From Bacteroidales bacterium (GTDB taxonomy: Bacteria; Bacteroidota; Bacteroidia; Bacteroidales; 4484-276), in contig JAIOZV010000003.1 in assembly GCA_021740425.1 (NCBI GenBank), forward strand, positions 1-40,205: a stretch of DNA of 40,205 nt. The letters run 5' to 3'. The notes under the pieces are model-generated. The model searched no databases. It had not been told where the DNA came from and saw nothing but the letters and a program-made list of their open reading frames with translations. This document shows, piece after piece, positions 23,294 through 34,000 of the stretch; position 1 is the stretch's first letter; every line of letters begins with the position of its first letter. Both the position numbers and the translations under genes were made by a program.

Positions 23294-24556
23294 TTAAAAT
23301 TGAACACTTGCATCAAATTCCTTCGGATAGCATACAAAATATTTAACAATGGTTTTTGACAATACTGATGCATTGATTTGATCTGAAACATCCGAATAAT
23401 TTTTCACTATGCCGTTACGAAACAAAATATTGATCCGATCGTGGAGGGGGTTGTATGCGCTGTTGTGTGCCTCATCCGATATTATAAAATAAGCTGCTTC
23501 ATCAGCGCTCAAACCGTAAGCGCTGCAAATGCTTTTTTTTAGAGTAACTACTGTTTGTTCATCAACCGGTTGGCTAAGAATTTCGGTTCTGAAAAGGTTG
23601 CGTTGTACAAGATTTTTGCACAAAGTGGAAAGTACCTTATCTTTTGAAAATACCCATTCTTTGATGGAAGTGTAAACATCAAAATCATCCAGTCCTGCAA
23701 AATTTTCAAGATGAGCCTCATCATTTTCAAATTCATTTTTTCCAATATGCCGGTTTAAAAAAGGCCGCAATGCGCTTGTGGTAAAAATATGCTCACCGTT
23801 CATTGCCAAATACCGGGCTCGCCTGATGATATTTACCAGCATGTGCTCGGCAGCAAGCACGGTTTTGTGCAGATAAACCTGCCAGTACATCAAGCGGCGG
23901 GCAACAATGAATTTATCGATAGAGTAAATGCCTTTGGCTTCAACCACAAGGCCATCGTCAACAACATCAAGCATTTTTATAATACGGTCGGTATTGATTA
24001 CCCCCTCAGATACGCCTGTAAAAAAACTATCTCTTTTTAAATAGTCGAGCCTGTCCATGTCGAGCTGACCGGAAACTAACTGATGAAGAAATTTCTTAGG
24101 ATGGTTTCCTTCAAAAATGGCTATGGCGACATTCATCACATCCCCAATTTCTATTTTCAGGGCCTTCATAAACAGCAGGGATAATTCTTCATGGCTGAGC
24201 TTGTAAACCAGCAAACTTTCGAGGGTGTGCGAATAGGGTCCGTGGCCTGCATCATGCAAAAGAATGGCGATGTAAACTCCCAAAGCTTCATCGCCGGTTA
24301 TTTCATTCCCCTTCGACCTGAGCACTTCCACTGCCTGCATCATCAAATTCATGGCACCAATCACATGATGAAAACGGGTGTGCAAAGCTCCGGGATAAAC
24401 CAAATGCGTAAGCCCCAGTTGTTTGATGCGCCTCAGCCTTTGAAAATAGCGGTGTTCGATAATGTCGAATATGGCTTCGTCGGGGAGGGTAATGAATCCA
24501 TATACAGGATCATTTATGATTTTTCTTTTATTATGTGGCCTGATGTTCACTTTCAA
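23294..24556 (-). CDS. HD-domain phosphohydrolase
   Basis: A 420-residue HD-superfamily protein of the dNTP triphosphohydrolase-like group. Metal-binding residues are His63/His64 (TRFHHVIG), His101-Asp102 (LLHDAGHGPYSH) and the aspartates of LDMDRLDYL (166-171). The N-terminal PVYGFITLPD is conserved in the family. Genes of this type regularly precede lpxD in Bacteroidota, but their physiological substrate is not established. The protein may be a nucleotide hydrolase; a link to lipid A synthesis rests only on gene order. It is divergent from porX. Confidence 0.85.
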   Translation of the reverse strand: MKVNIRPHNKRKIINDPVYGFITLPDEAIFDIIEHRYFQRLRRIKQLGLTHLVYPGALHTRFHHVIGAMNLMMQAVEVLRSKGNEITGDEALGVYIAILLHDAGHGPYSHTLESLLVYKLSHEELSLLFMKALKIEIGDVMNVAIAIFEGNHPKKFLHQLVSGQLDMDRLDYLKRDSFFTGVSEGVINTDRIIKMLDVVDDGLVVEAKGIYSIDKFIVARRLMYWQVYLHKTVLAAEHMLVNIIRRARYLAMNGEHIFTTSALRPFLNRHIGKNEFENDEAHLENFAGLDDFDVYTSIKEWVFSKDKVLSTLCKNLVQRNLFRTEILSQPVDEQTVVTLKKSICSAYGLSADEAAYFIISDEAHNSAYNPLHDRINILFRNGIVKNYSDVSDQINASVLSKTIVKYFVCYPKEFDASVQF

Positions 24557-24617
24557 ACGATGAGGTTAAAAATTATTAAGACAATGAAATAATAAGCTGT
24601 TTATGCTTGTTAAATGA

Positions 24618-24625
24618 TAACTTTG
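24618..24625 (+). promoter_or_regulatory. -7 element for porX (candidate)
   Basis: TAACTTTG matches TAnnTTTG, 42 bases before the ATG at 24668; no properly spaced -33 TTTG is seen. It lies in the 111-base gap shared with the divergent HD gene. Confidence 0.5.
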
Positions 24626-24667
24626 AGAAAAACAAAAATACATCTAATAATTAAACCTCCTTTATAA

Positions 24668-26221
24668 ATGGATAAAATCAAAATTTTATGGGCAGATGAT
24701 GAAATCGATCTTTTAAGACCGCATATCATTTTCCTGGAACAAAAAGGCTACGATGTTTTCACTTCAAACAATGGTGATGAAGCACTTGATATGTTAAAAG
24801 AACAAGCCTTCGACATTGTTTTTCTGGATGAAAATATGCCGGGGATGTCGGGAATCGAGGTGCTTGCCGAGATCAAAACCCTGCAACCAAACCTGCCTGT
24901 GGTGATGATTACCAAAAGTGAAGAAGAATCCATCATGGAAGATGCCATCGGCTCGAATATCGCCGATTATCTTATCAAACCGGTAAAACCCAACCAAATA
25001 TTGCTAAGTCTTAAAAAAAATCTTGAAAACCAAAAAATCGTCAGCGAAAAGAAAACCTATGGTTATCAGCAGGATTTTCGCAACATCGGTATGGAATTGT
25101 CCAACAATCTCAGCCATCAGGAATGGGTTGAAGTGTATAAAAAAATAACCAGATGGGAACTCGACCTGGCAAAATCGGCTGATGAGGGAATTATGGAAGT
25201 TTTGAAGATGCAAAAAGAAGAGGCCAATCAGGTTTTTTCCAAATTCATCGACCGCAATTATATAAATTGGATCAATGGCCGCGAAAGCGACAAACCTGTA
25301 TTATCGCATACTTTGCTTAAAGAAAAGGTACTGCCCAATCTGGATAAAAATTCGAATACTTTCCTCATACTCATCGACAACCTGCGCTATGACCAATGGA
25401 AAGTTTTGCAGCCCCTCTTCGAACAATATTTCCGCATCGAAAGCGATGATATTTATTACAGCATATTGCCAACAACTACACAATACGCCCGCAATGCCTT
25501 ATTTTCGGGGTTGTTGCCTTCAGAAATCGAAAAAAAATACCGCAATTACTGGGTAAATGAAGATGAAGAAGGTACCAAAAATCAGTACGAGGAAGAGCTG
25601 CTCACCGAGCAATTGAAACGCTGGGGAAAAGACATCAAATTATCTTACCACAAAATCCTGAACCTTACCGCAGGGCGCAAACTGGTTGATTCGATGCCAA
25701 ACCTGATGCAGAACAACCTCAATGTAATTGTTTACAATTTTGTGGATATGCTGTCGCATGCCCGTACCGAAATGGAAATTATCCGTGAACTTGCTGATGA
25801 TGAGCCGGCTTACCGCTCAATTACCATTTCGTGGTTCGAACATTCACCATTGTTCGATATCATGCGCTTTATTGCAAGCAAGGGATTGAATCTGATTTTA
25901 ACTACCGACCATGGCTCCGTGCGGGTTCAAAATCCGGTAAAAGTGGTTGGCGACCGCAACACCAACACCAACCTGCGCTACAAAACCGGCAGAAGCCTGA
26001 ACTACAACAAAAAGGAAGTTTTTGAAGTTAGAAATCCCGAAGATATATACCTGCCAAAGCTTAACATCAGCTCATCATACATCTTTTGCGACAGTTACGA
26101 CTTTTTTGCCTATCCCAACAATTATAATTACTACGTTAATTATTACAAAAATACCTTCCAGCATGGTGGCATTTCGCTGGAAGAGATGTTGATTCCATTC
26201 ATAAAAATGCGTGCAAAATAA
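24668..26221 (+). CDS. porX: PorX-type response regulator with PglZ effector domain
   Basis: A 517-residue protein with an N-terminal receiver domain (about 4-120; acidic pair Asp10/Asp11, phosphoacceptor Asp54 in VFLDENMPG, Lys105 in IKPVKP), a helical linker (about 125-205) and a C-terminal PglZ domain of the alkaline phosphatase superfamily (about 210-515; metal-site motifs IDNLRYD, TTTQYAR at 269-275, TTDHGS). In Porphyromonas and Flavobacterium, PorX works with the kinase PorY and sigma factor SigP to control the T9SS, and its PglZ domain cleaves cyclic and linear oligonucleotides. No porY or sigP is in the window. Its presence fits the five T9SS cargo proteins encoded nearby. Confidence 0.94.
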   Translation: MDKIKILWADDEIDLLRPHIIFLEQKGYDVFTSNNGDEALDMLKEQAFDIVFLDENMPGMSGIEVLAEIKTLQPNLPVVMITKSEEESIMEDAIGSNIADYLIKPVKPNQILLSLKKNLENQKIVSEKKTYGYQQDFRNIGMELSNNLSHQEWVEVYKKITRWELDLAKSADEGIMEVLKMQKEEANQVFSKFIDRNYINWINGRESDKPVLSHTLLKEKVLPNLDKNSNTFLILIDNLRYDQWKVLQPLFEQYFRIESDDIYYSILPTTTQYARNALFSGLLPSEIEKKYRNYWVNEDEEGTKNQYEEELLTEQLKRWGKDIKLSYHKILNLTAGRKLVDSMPNLMQNNLNVIVYNFVDMLSHARTEMEIIRELADDEPAYRSITISWFEHSPLFDIMRFIASKGLNLILTTDHGSVRVQNPVKVVGDRNTNTNLRYKTGRSLNYNKKEVFEVRNPEDIYLPKLNISSSYIFCDSYDFFAYPNNYNYYVNYYKNTFQHGGISLEEMLIPFIKMRAK

Positions 26222-26255
26222 ACTTGTCAGTCCTACTCAATACTTTTCGAACCAG

Positions 26256-26678
26256 ATGATGTCTGCCCGCTATATTGCAAAGTCGCCAAGGGATTTGCCT
26301 GAGATTGCTCAAGCCTTGCTAACTAAATATCCCGATCCGGGTGTGTTTGCATTTTATGGGAAAATGGGTGCAGGCAAAACGACTTTTATCCGAGAAATCT
26401 GCAATGCTTTAAAAGTTACAGATAATGTTTCGAGTCCAACATTTGCCATTATCAACGAGTATCATACAAGGGTTGAATCAAATGTTTATCATTTCGACTT
26501 TTACAGGATAAACAAACTTGCTGAAGCCATCGACCTGGGAACCGAAGAATACTTTTACAGCGATAACTATTGTCTGGTTGAATGGCCTGAGTTGATCGAA
26601 GATATTCTTCCGGATCAAGCCATTAAGGTAACCATTGAAGTAGATCCGGAAAATGATAGCAGAATCTTTTCATTTTAA
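26256..26678 (+). CDS. tsaE: tRNA threonylcarbamoyladenosine biosynthesis ATPase
   Basis: A 140-residue TsaE, the small ATPase that drives the TsaB-TsaD complex making t6A at position 37 of ANN-decoding tRNAs. The Walker A motif GKMGAGKT is at 35-42, SSPTFAIINEY is the switch-like region, and VYHFDFYRI and LVEWPE are the other family signatures. The ATG at 26256 is preferred. An in-frame GTG at 26211, inside the end of porX, would add 15 residues that do not resemble the family. It lies 34 bases after porX and 57 before ald, so the three may be co-transcribed. Confidence 0.93.
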   Translation: MMSARYIAKSPRDLPEIAQALLTKYPDPGVFAFYGKMGAGKTTFIREICNALKVTDNVSSPTFAIINEYHTRVESNVYHFDFYRINKLAEAIDLGTEEYFYSDNYCLVEWPELIEDILPDQAIKVTIEVDPENDSRIFSF

Positions 26679-26735
26679 AAGTAACAGTAATGTATTGTAT
26701 ATTTGGATGCTAAAAACGGATAAACATCAGGAAAA

Positions 26736-27935
26736 ATGAATCTACGCAGCAAAGGGCAAATGATGCCCAGAGAGGAAATGCTCGAGGTAGCAAGGAAAGG
26801 TAAAAAATTCTCGATCGGCTTACCCAAAGAAACTTCTTTTCAGGAACGGCGTATCGCACTGATACCGGATGCTGTAAACACACTGGTTGAAAATGGCCAC
26901 GAAGTTGTAATACAGCGCGAAGCAGGAATTGCAGCACATTTCACCGATAAGGACTATGCCGAAGCAGGTGCCCGGCTTGTTGAAACTGCCGAAGAAATAT
27001 TTAAATCGGACATTGTACTCAAAGTAGCGCCACTCTCGATGAATGAGATCAATTACATGAAGGGAACACAAACCCTGCTCAGTGCGCTCCACTTTAACGG
27101 TCGGAAGAAAGAATATTTTAAAACCCTGATGGGTAAAAAAATTACTGCAATCGCGTTCGAATACATCAAAGACAAATCCAATGCCTCACCTGTGGTAAAA
27201 TCGATAAGTGAAATTGCAGGAACTGCATCCATACAAATAGCAAGCGAATACCTAAGCCACGAAAAGTATGGCAATGGCCGAATGTTTGGAGGTTTTACAG
27301 GCATTTCGCCTTCAGAAGTTGTGATAATCGGTGCAGGAACAGTTGGAGAATATGCATGTAAAATGGCTCAGGGCATGGGTGCGCTTGTAAAGATATTCGA
27401 CAATTCGATATACAAACTACAACGACTGAAAGCCAACCTCAGCCCAAATCTTTTTACCTCTACCATACAACAATCCGAACTGCTAAAGGCGCTTAAAACC
27501 GCTGACGTGCTGATTTGTGCAGTACATTCCAAGTACCAGCGCTCGCCGGTAATCGTAAGCGAGGAAATGGTGAGCACCATGAAAGAGGGGGCTGTAATTA
27601 TTGATGTGAGCATCGATCAAGGCGGATGTGTTGAAACTTCAAGGGTAACTTCACACAACGATCCGGTTTTCAGTTTCGCGGGAGTAACCCACTATTGTGT
27701 TCCCAACATAGCCTCACGTTATCCGCAAACTGCATCCATAGCCATGAGCAACTTTTTTGCGCCCATGCTTATCAAAGCCGGGGAAATGGGAGGAATGGAT
27801 AAGTTACTGGGCATGGATTTTTATTTCAGACAAGGCGTTTATCTTTACAAGGGAACCCTTACCAACAAAATAATCGGCGACCAATTCGCCATGTCGTATC
27901 AGGATATCGATTTGCTGATGGCGGCATTTCATTGA
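26736..27935 (+). CDS. ald: alanine dehydrogenase
   Basis: A 399-residue NAD-dependent enzyme that interconverts L-alanine with pyruvate and ammonia. Key residues: Arg39 (ERRIALIP), Lys96 (VLKVAPL), His119 (SALHF), the Rossmann motif GAGTVG at 199-204 and the catalytic-site Asp294 in VSIDQGG. It is about 25 residues longer than the best studied enzymes because of an N-terminal extension before KFSIGLPKE, a length seen in Bacteroidota homologues. It follows tsaE by 57 bases and ends at a strong terminator. A role in using peptide-derived alanine is plausible but inferred. Confidence 0.93.
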   Translation: MNLRSKGQMMPREEMLEVARKGKKFSIGLPKETSFQERRIALIPDAVNTLVENGHEVVIQREAGIAAHFTDKDYAEAGARLVETAEEIFKSDIVLKVAPLSMNEINYMKGTQTLLSALHFNGRKKEYFKTLMGKKITAIAFEYIKDKSNASPVVKSISEIAGTASIQIASEYLSHEKYGNGRMFGGFTGISPSEVVIIGAGTVGEYACKMAQGMGALVKIFDNSIYKLQRLKANLSPNLFTSTIQQSELLKALKTADVLICAVHSKYQRSPVIVSEEMVSTMKEGAVIIDVSIDQGGCVETSRVTSHNDPVFSFAGVTHYCVPNIASRYPQTASIAMSNFFAPMLIKAGEMGGMDKLLGMDFYFRQGVYLYKGTLTNKIIGDQFAMSYQDIDLLMAAFH

Positions 27936-27968
27936 AACAGAAAACTCTTTTTTGTTCTGATAAAAATC

Positions 27969-28001
27969 AAAAATCCCGCCCATTACAGGCGGGATTTTTT
28001 T
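27969..28001. terminator. terminator, probably bidirectional
   Basis: A 12-bp perfect stem (27969-27980 with 27988-27999), rich in GC at its tip (CCCGCC/GGCGGG), with A-rich and T-rich flanks on both sides. It lies between the ends of the convergent ald gene and the giant protein gene and could serve both. Confidence 0.9.
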
Positions 28002-28027
28002 ATCAACAATTTAAGAAATGGTGAAAC

Positions 28028-31000
28028 TTAGTTGATAATAATTTTTTGATAATACATACCATTTAAGGTTTGAAGCCTGATCAAATACACACCTTTGGGT
28101 TGTGTGTTTAAAATAATAATTGTGGATACGGTGGTAGTTTGGTGTAAAATCTCATCCCCGAAGGCATTAAAAATTACCACTTGAGTTTCCTCTGAAATTC
28201 CCTCCAGGTTGAAAGTTCCTGATGAAGGATTCGGGTAGATTCTGATTTCAGTAGCACTGATATTACTTATTCCGGCTGGTGAAAGCTTAAGTTGATTAAT
28301 AGCCGAAATACTAAAATTATGGAATCTCCCGGAAGCATCAAGGCCAGCCTCAAAGGTAGGCAGGAGATCGAAAAATTCACCTGTAGCCGACCTGAATACT
28401 TTGAAACTCATCATTTCATCATTCTCAAAACCCTCAACCTGTGGGGTGTAAACATCATCACCTGTCACTACCAGACCCAACGAATTTCCGTCAAAATTAG
28501 CCAATCCTGCACAATTTCCTGCGCTCGTGAATGATCCGATGACATCTCCGATGGCTAATTGCCCCAATGCATCCGGTGAAAATGCAACAATATGCGATCC
28601 CGGTGAATATGCCGGAGCCTCCCATGGTGAAATATTTATAAATTCAGGTTCGCTATTTAAACTCATCTTGCCTGAAGAATTGGTAAAATCAATTGTTCCG
28701 GCAGAATTCATAAACACAAAGTAGGATTTGCCAACTTCCAGATTGACGATGGTATTGATATTGTATTCCGGCCAATAAACTTTCCATCCTGCTACTTCAA
28801 GTACAATCTTAACATCAGCAATGGCGTTAAAAATCTGTGTAACATCTACATTAGTTTTACTCAAAACCGGAATCAAATTCCAGTTCTGCACCAGTTGAAG
28901 AACCTTATCCGAAATCTCCTCACCACAAAAAATCATCTGATCATCAGCAGCCATTTTCACAACATAACCTGAGGTATCCACCCAATTCAGGGTATCGATA
29001 ATTCCTGGCCAGAAGGCACTTTCAAAATTGTAGGCCACAATCAGGTGGTTCAAAATCGGGTTGAATAAATCATAGTTATTGTTGCTGTTGTATGGCAAAA
29101 GATAACTCGACAGTCCGTTCCAGCCTTCAAACAAAAATACTGTTTGCTCCTCACGAATATACAAATCGAGGCAATCAACTGCTTCCAACAGGCACGGGCT
29201 GATGGGATACGCCTGCAGGCAAAGGTTCACGTAGCCAAGTTGGATGTCAGTAGCACCCGGTGTATAGCCAGTTCCCAAATCTGAAGGATTATCAAAAATG
29301 CCATCACCGCTGCTTAACCAAAGTACTGCACTGAAATCAGTTGCAGCACCAGAAAGTGTGTGAGTATCACCCGGACAAATCGTGGCATCAATACCGGCAA
29401 CAGCAGTTGCCTGCTTTATGATGGACAAGGTCAGCATGTCCATATTATATACTATACAAGGCAAAATTGGATCGACAGACATGGTCAGGTCAACTGAACC
29501 AAGCGAAATATCTGCAGAACCGGGAGCATAAGTCGGGTTTAACGAAGTTGGATCATTAAACACCCCATCTCCTGAAGTTACCCAGGCAATGGCACTATAA
29601 TTTGATGCCCAAGCTGCCGCAAGCGTAAAATTATCAGTTTCGCAAATAGTTGCATCGGAACCTGCATTTGCCTGGGGCAGTGGTTGCACGGCCACATCTA
29701 CCGAAGCTGCGACCGAAATACCAACATCAGTTACTAGCACATTGTAAGTGATGTCCTGTGCGGGCGTATCCGTCGGGTTTTTAATATTTGAGATAAATCC
29801 CGGCGGTACTGAGCTCCATAAATAGCCCGGACTGCCTGAACCACCTGTAACAATGGCATCGAGTTGCACAACATCGCCTTCACAAACACCGGCTGGTGTG
29901 GCAGTTGCTGAAACCGAAAGTCCGCTAATGGAAGTTAAGCCTGACAACCCGTAAGGAACAAATTGTCCGTTGCTTTGTGGCAAAGCCGGATTGTAAGAAA
30001 CGGTTACAAATTCTTCAATACCCGTTGCAGCATGATACAATTTCCACGTTAAGGTTTCACCTGTATCAAATCCGTCTTTTGGAATGTTTGTATTATCATC
30101 GCCATTTGCAAGCACCACCTGATCGTTTACACCATCCCAAATTTGTGCACCGCCACAAGCCATATCACCGTTGTCATCGGTGTAGAAAACTCCAATGGCA
30201 TCATCCACAGAGAGATTTGTACCAATGATGCTTGTGGTGAGCGGTACCAGAATTGTGTGGGTTGAAGGTGTGATGAAATATCCCCACCCTTCAGGAAGGA
30301 TTCTAACCATATAATCCTCCACCTCTCCATTTTCGGCAGACCCGTAATAATTCAATCCACCCTGTGAATCAAATCTGAACCTCATGTATGAATTGCCAAC
30401 AGCGGCAAAAGCAGGAACATTTAAAGTAAGAGTATTCCAGCCTGCTGAAAGATTCAAATCAGTAAAAACGTGGTCGATCGCCTCGGCCCAGGTATTGTTC
30501 CTGTCGATATCGAGCCATACGTTGAGAACTCCATCCACTGAGGCCAGCACTTTAATTGTTGTGGGTTTCCCCTGAACCAGTGGCGTGCGGAACACAACGC
30601 CATCTTCATCTGCAACATTGGCAATGTCATCGCCTGTTGCGGGAAGATTGGGCTGTCCGTCTGGTTCGGCATCAACAGAGTTTCCGAGATAGGTGATTCC
30701 ATCCACTATATGCCTTGCCCCGTTGTTGGCAAGCAAGGTTGGGTAGGGTTCATCGGGGGCATCACCGAAATCGAGGTAATCAGGTGGATTGTCCTGCGAG
30801 GTAATAACAAATGCCATATCACTGTATCGTGTTGGCTGTGGTATATTCCAAACATAACTTGTCCATGGCAACGTTGATGTTATGTAAGCCGCAGGACACA
30901 ATACCGAAACTGTTGATCGGTCAGATTCCTGCCACCTCCATATTGCGGGATTTTCAGGATTAATAGCGTAGGCACAGATATCAAGCCAGTAAGTTTGTCC

Positions 31001-34000
31001 GGCAATCTGATCGAAAGGCACATTGAGGAGATACTCATATTGATAAATAATTTTGCCTTCGTTGTTGAACTCTCCTGTATTGGTTTCGTTAGCTAACCCA
31101 AAGGGAACATCCATACCCCAAATTTCGCTGCCCAATGGCAGGCAGGTCTGAGGATCGTTTTGATGAATACTCAGATGGAAGTGATCTATTCCGCTTCCAA
31201 TGGCTTCATAATTTCCCCACCATTGAATAGCTGTTACCTGACCACCGGTACACAGCCAGTCATCAGCAATTATGGCGTAAAGGTATTGACTCATGGAGAT
31301 ATAATCGTGGCAATGCAGTCCTGAATTTTCGGGACAGGGCTCCTGTTGCCATTTTATGCCCTGATCATGAATAATATTCACCAGATAATCTTCAACTTCT
31401 CCATTATCAGCACTTCCAAAATAAGGAAGTCCGGGGAAGGTAGCAAACCTGAAACGAGCAAAAGCAGCTCCTTCGGAAGCATCAGACGGAACCATGAAAT
31501 TGAGGCAAACGGTGGATGGAAAATGAATGTATTCATCGGTGAAAATCTGTTCATTGGCATCATCCCAATCACCATCCTGATTAAAGTCCATCCACCCTTG
31601 CAGGAATCCTGCAATACTTGTTGTTAGGGTTATTTGTGCTGGGCTTCCTGATTTAATCAGGCCGAAGCTGATGCCATCTTCATCGGCGAGATTCTTCAAG
31701 TCATCACCGGTGGCATTGGCATTTGGTTGGCCATCAGGTTCTGAATCAATGAGGCTACCCATGAATACCTGACCACCAAGAATATGCCTTGCTCCGTTGT
31801 CGGCAAGTAGCGTAGGATAGGTTTCGGGAGCATCCCCAAAATCAGCAGCAATTACAGTAACTGTAAATGTTGTAGTCGTTACAAAACCATTAGTATAGGT
31901 AAATGCGTAGATTATTGGAAAAATACCTTCCTGGTTCGGATAAAACCATCCATCAATAACATGGGGTCCTGCATATTGCCCTCCTTCCGGTATTCCTCCT
32001 AAGAGTTTAAACGGCGGAGCATCCAGACCGATCTGGATGTCACCCGGAGGAAATTCTGCCGGCCTCACCCTGATAACTTCGATATCTTCTTCAGCCTTAT
32101 TTCCATCCTCATCAACAACTCTAACGCGAACTGCCGTTCTGCCGGAATGTGGCATGGGAACCGGAATCGGTTCAGGATCCGGGCCTTCAGAAATTTGCCC
32201 GCCTGCCGGAACAATGGAAGGTTCATTTGGACAAATCATTAATGTTGATCTTAATTTTATCGTGTCATCAACAATCAATTGATAGCCTTCCTCATCCTCC
32301 CAATTTGAAGTTAGACCATTTTCATCCACATCAAATATTAGTTTTCTTGCACTATCAGGATCACAATAATCAAATCTTTTATGTCCCGCAACATTTGTTT
32401 CATGTACCGAACTCATTGTCATATAGTGATATGTTTTTATACAAGAATCACCAACCCATTTTATCATTTCAAACATACTTATCATATCCTGGCTTACACC
32501 ATTTGTAACTCCGTCATTTACCAGATGTGAATTGAGTTCTTCCAGGCCAAATTCACTGAAGGGCTTAAATCGGTTGACGCTAAACCCACCACCATGATTA
32601 TTGATCCAACGTGTAATTCCATTGTACATACCATTCTCGGTAGTACCGTTTTCAGCGGTTGTTCCCATATAGCTTTTGAGTGAATCCATGAGATCATTAT
32701 CACTCAAATTACCTGTGAGTTCAGCATATTTAACGCTGTCGTGATTAACAAAATATTTTAAACACATTGCTATGGAAGCAGGGCCACACGAAAAGCTGTC
32801 AGGCTGTTGTATCAATGGGAAATTTTTGTCATAAACATCAGCTAGTGAATCCGTTTCCTGTGTAAACACATAATCAATATTAGCATCAATAGGAGTTATC
32901 ACCAGGTTTAGAAAATCCTGATCGGTGATAAAACCATTTTCAATATTTAACACATAGGAATCAGGAGGTGTTGGGTCGTATTGCAAAGTAGCATCAGAAA
33001 GCACTGCAATGGTTTCGCCTTGTGAAGTTACAGCCTCAGCCATGAAATAAACCTGACTTAATTCATGCAGGAGCATGGCATGTTCAAGATAAGCGCACCA
33101 GCCATCCCTTTCAGGTAAATAATCCTGCACGTTTGATGGTGCTGCATTACTACTACCATCTGTATCAGTGCAGAACAATTGCCAGCCGCTCAGGTCGGGA
33201 TTCTGGGTAAAAAAGAAATTAACATAAGCTATCTGGTTGTCAGGATCAACACATTGCAAATTTACCGGAGTCACATTATCGACACCAGAAATCCATTGAT
33301 ACCAGGGCTCCGGATTTGTTTTTCCGTTGGGAACCAACACCAGTTCATGCGGGAGCTGAGCCTGCGAAACATATTCAACCGGATAGTCCAGCCTGGATTT
33401 GTTTCCGTCTTCATCAATTATCTGAATCCGAATCCAGTACAACCCGGGGGTTTCGATGGGAATTGGATATGGAACTGGCACTGGACCCGGAATAATTGTT
33501 CCGGTTCCTGGATTTATCGATGACTCTTTAGGGCAAATAATAACGGTTGAAAAAATGGCAGAGCCATCCGGAACGACAGAGTTTCCCTGACTATCGGTAA
33601 AACCATCAACGGTGCCTGTTTCGGGATTCACATATCCATCAATATTTTCACCTGTCCAGGGATCCATAAAATCAATTCTAATTCGGCCATCCGGTTCAGG
33701 CCTGTTCGACACCGAGTTAAAAGTCATGAAATGCCCGCCATCGTTCCATCTGAAGAGGGTAATGATATCCTGACATCGCTCGAGTTCATCGCGCATGGTT
33801 TTCCAGTTGAATGGTATCCTGCGCACGGTAAAACCTCCGCCATGAGCATTGATCCATTCCAATGCTCCCTTTTCAAGATCGGTGTCCCAGGTACCATTTA
33901 CAGAGTCTGTTTTGCAATAGTTTTTCAACCATTCGATCAGCTCTGCAAGCGAATATCCTCCACAAACGTCAGGATGCCCGTGACTTTCAAAATATTTGAG

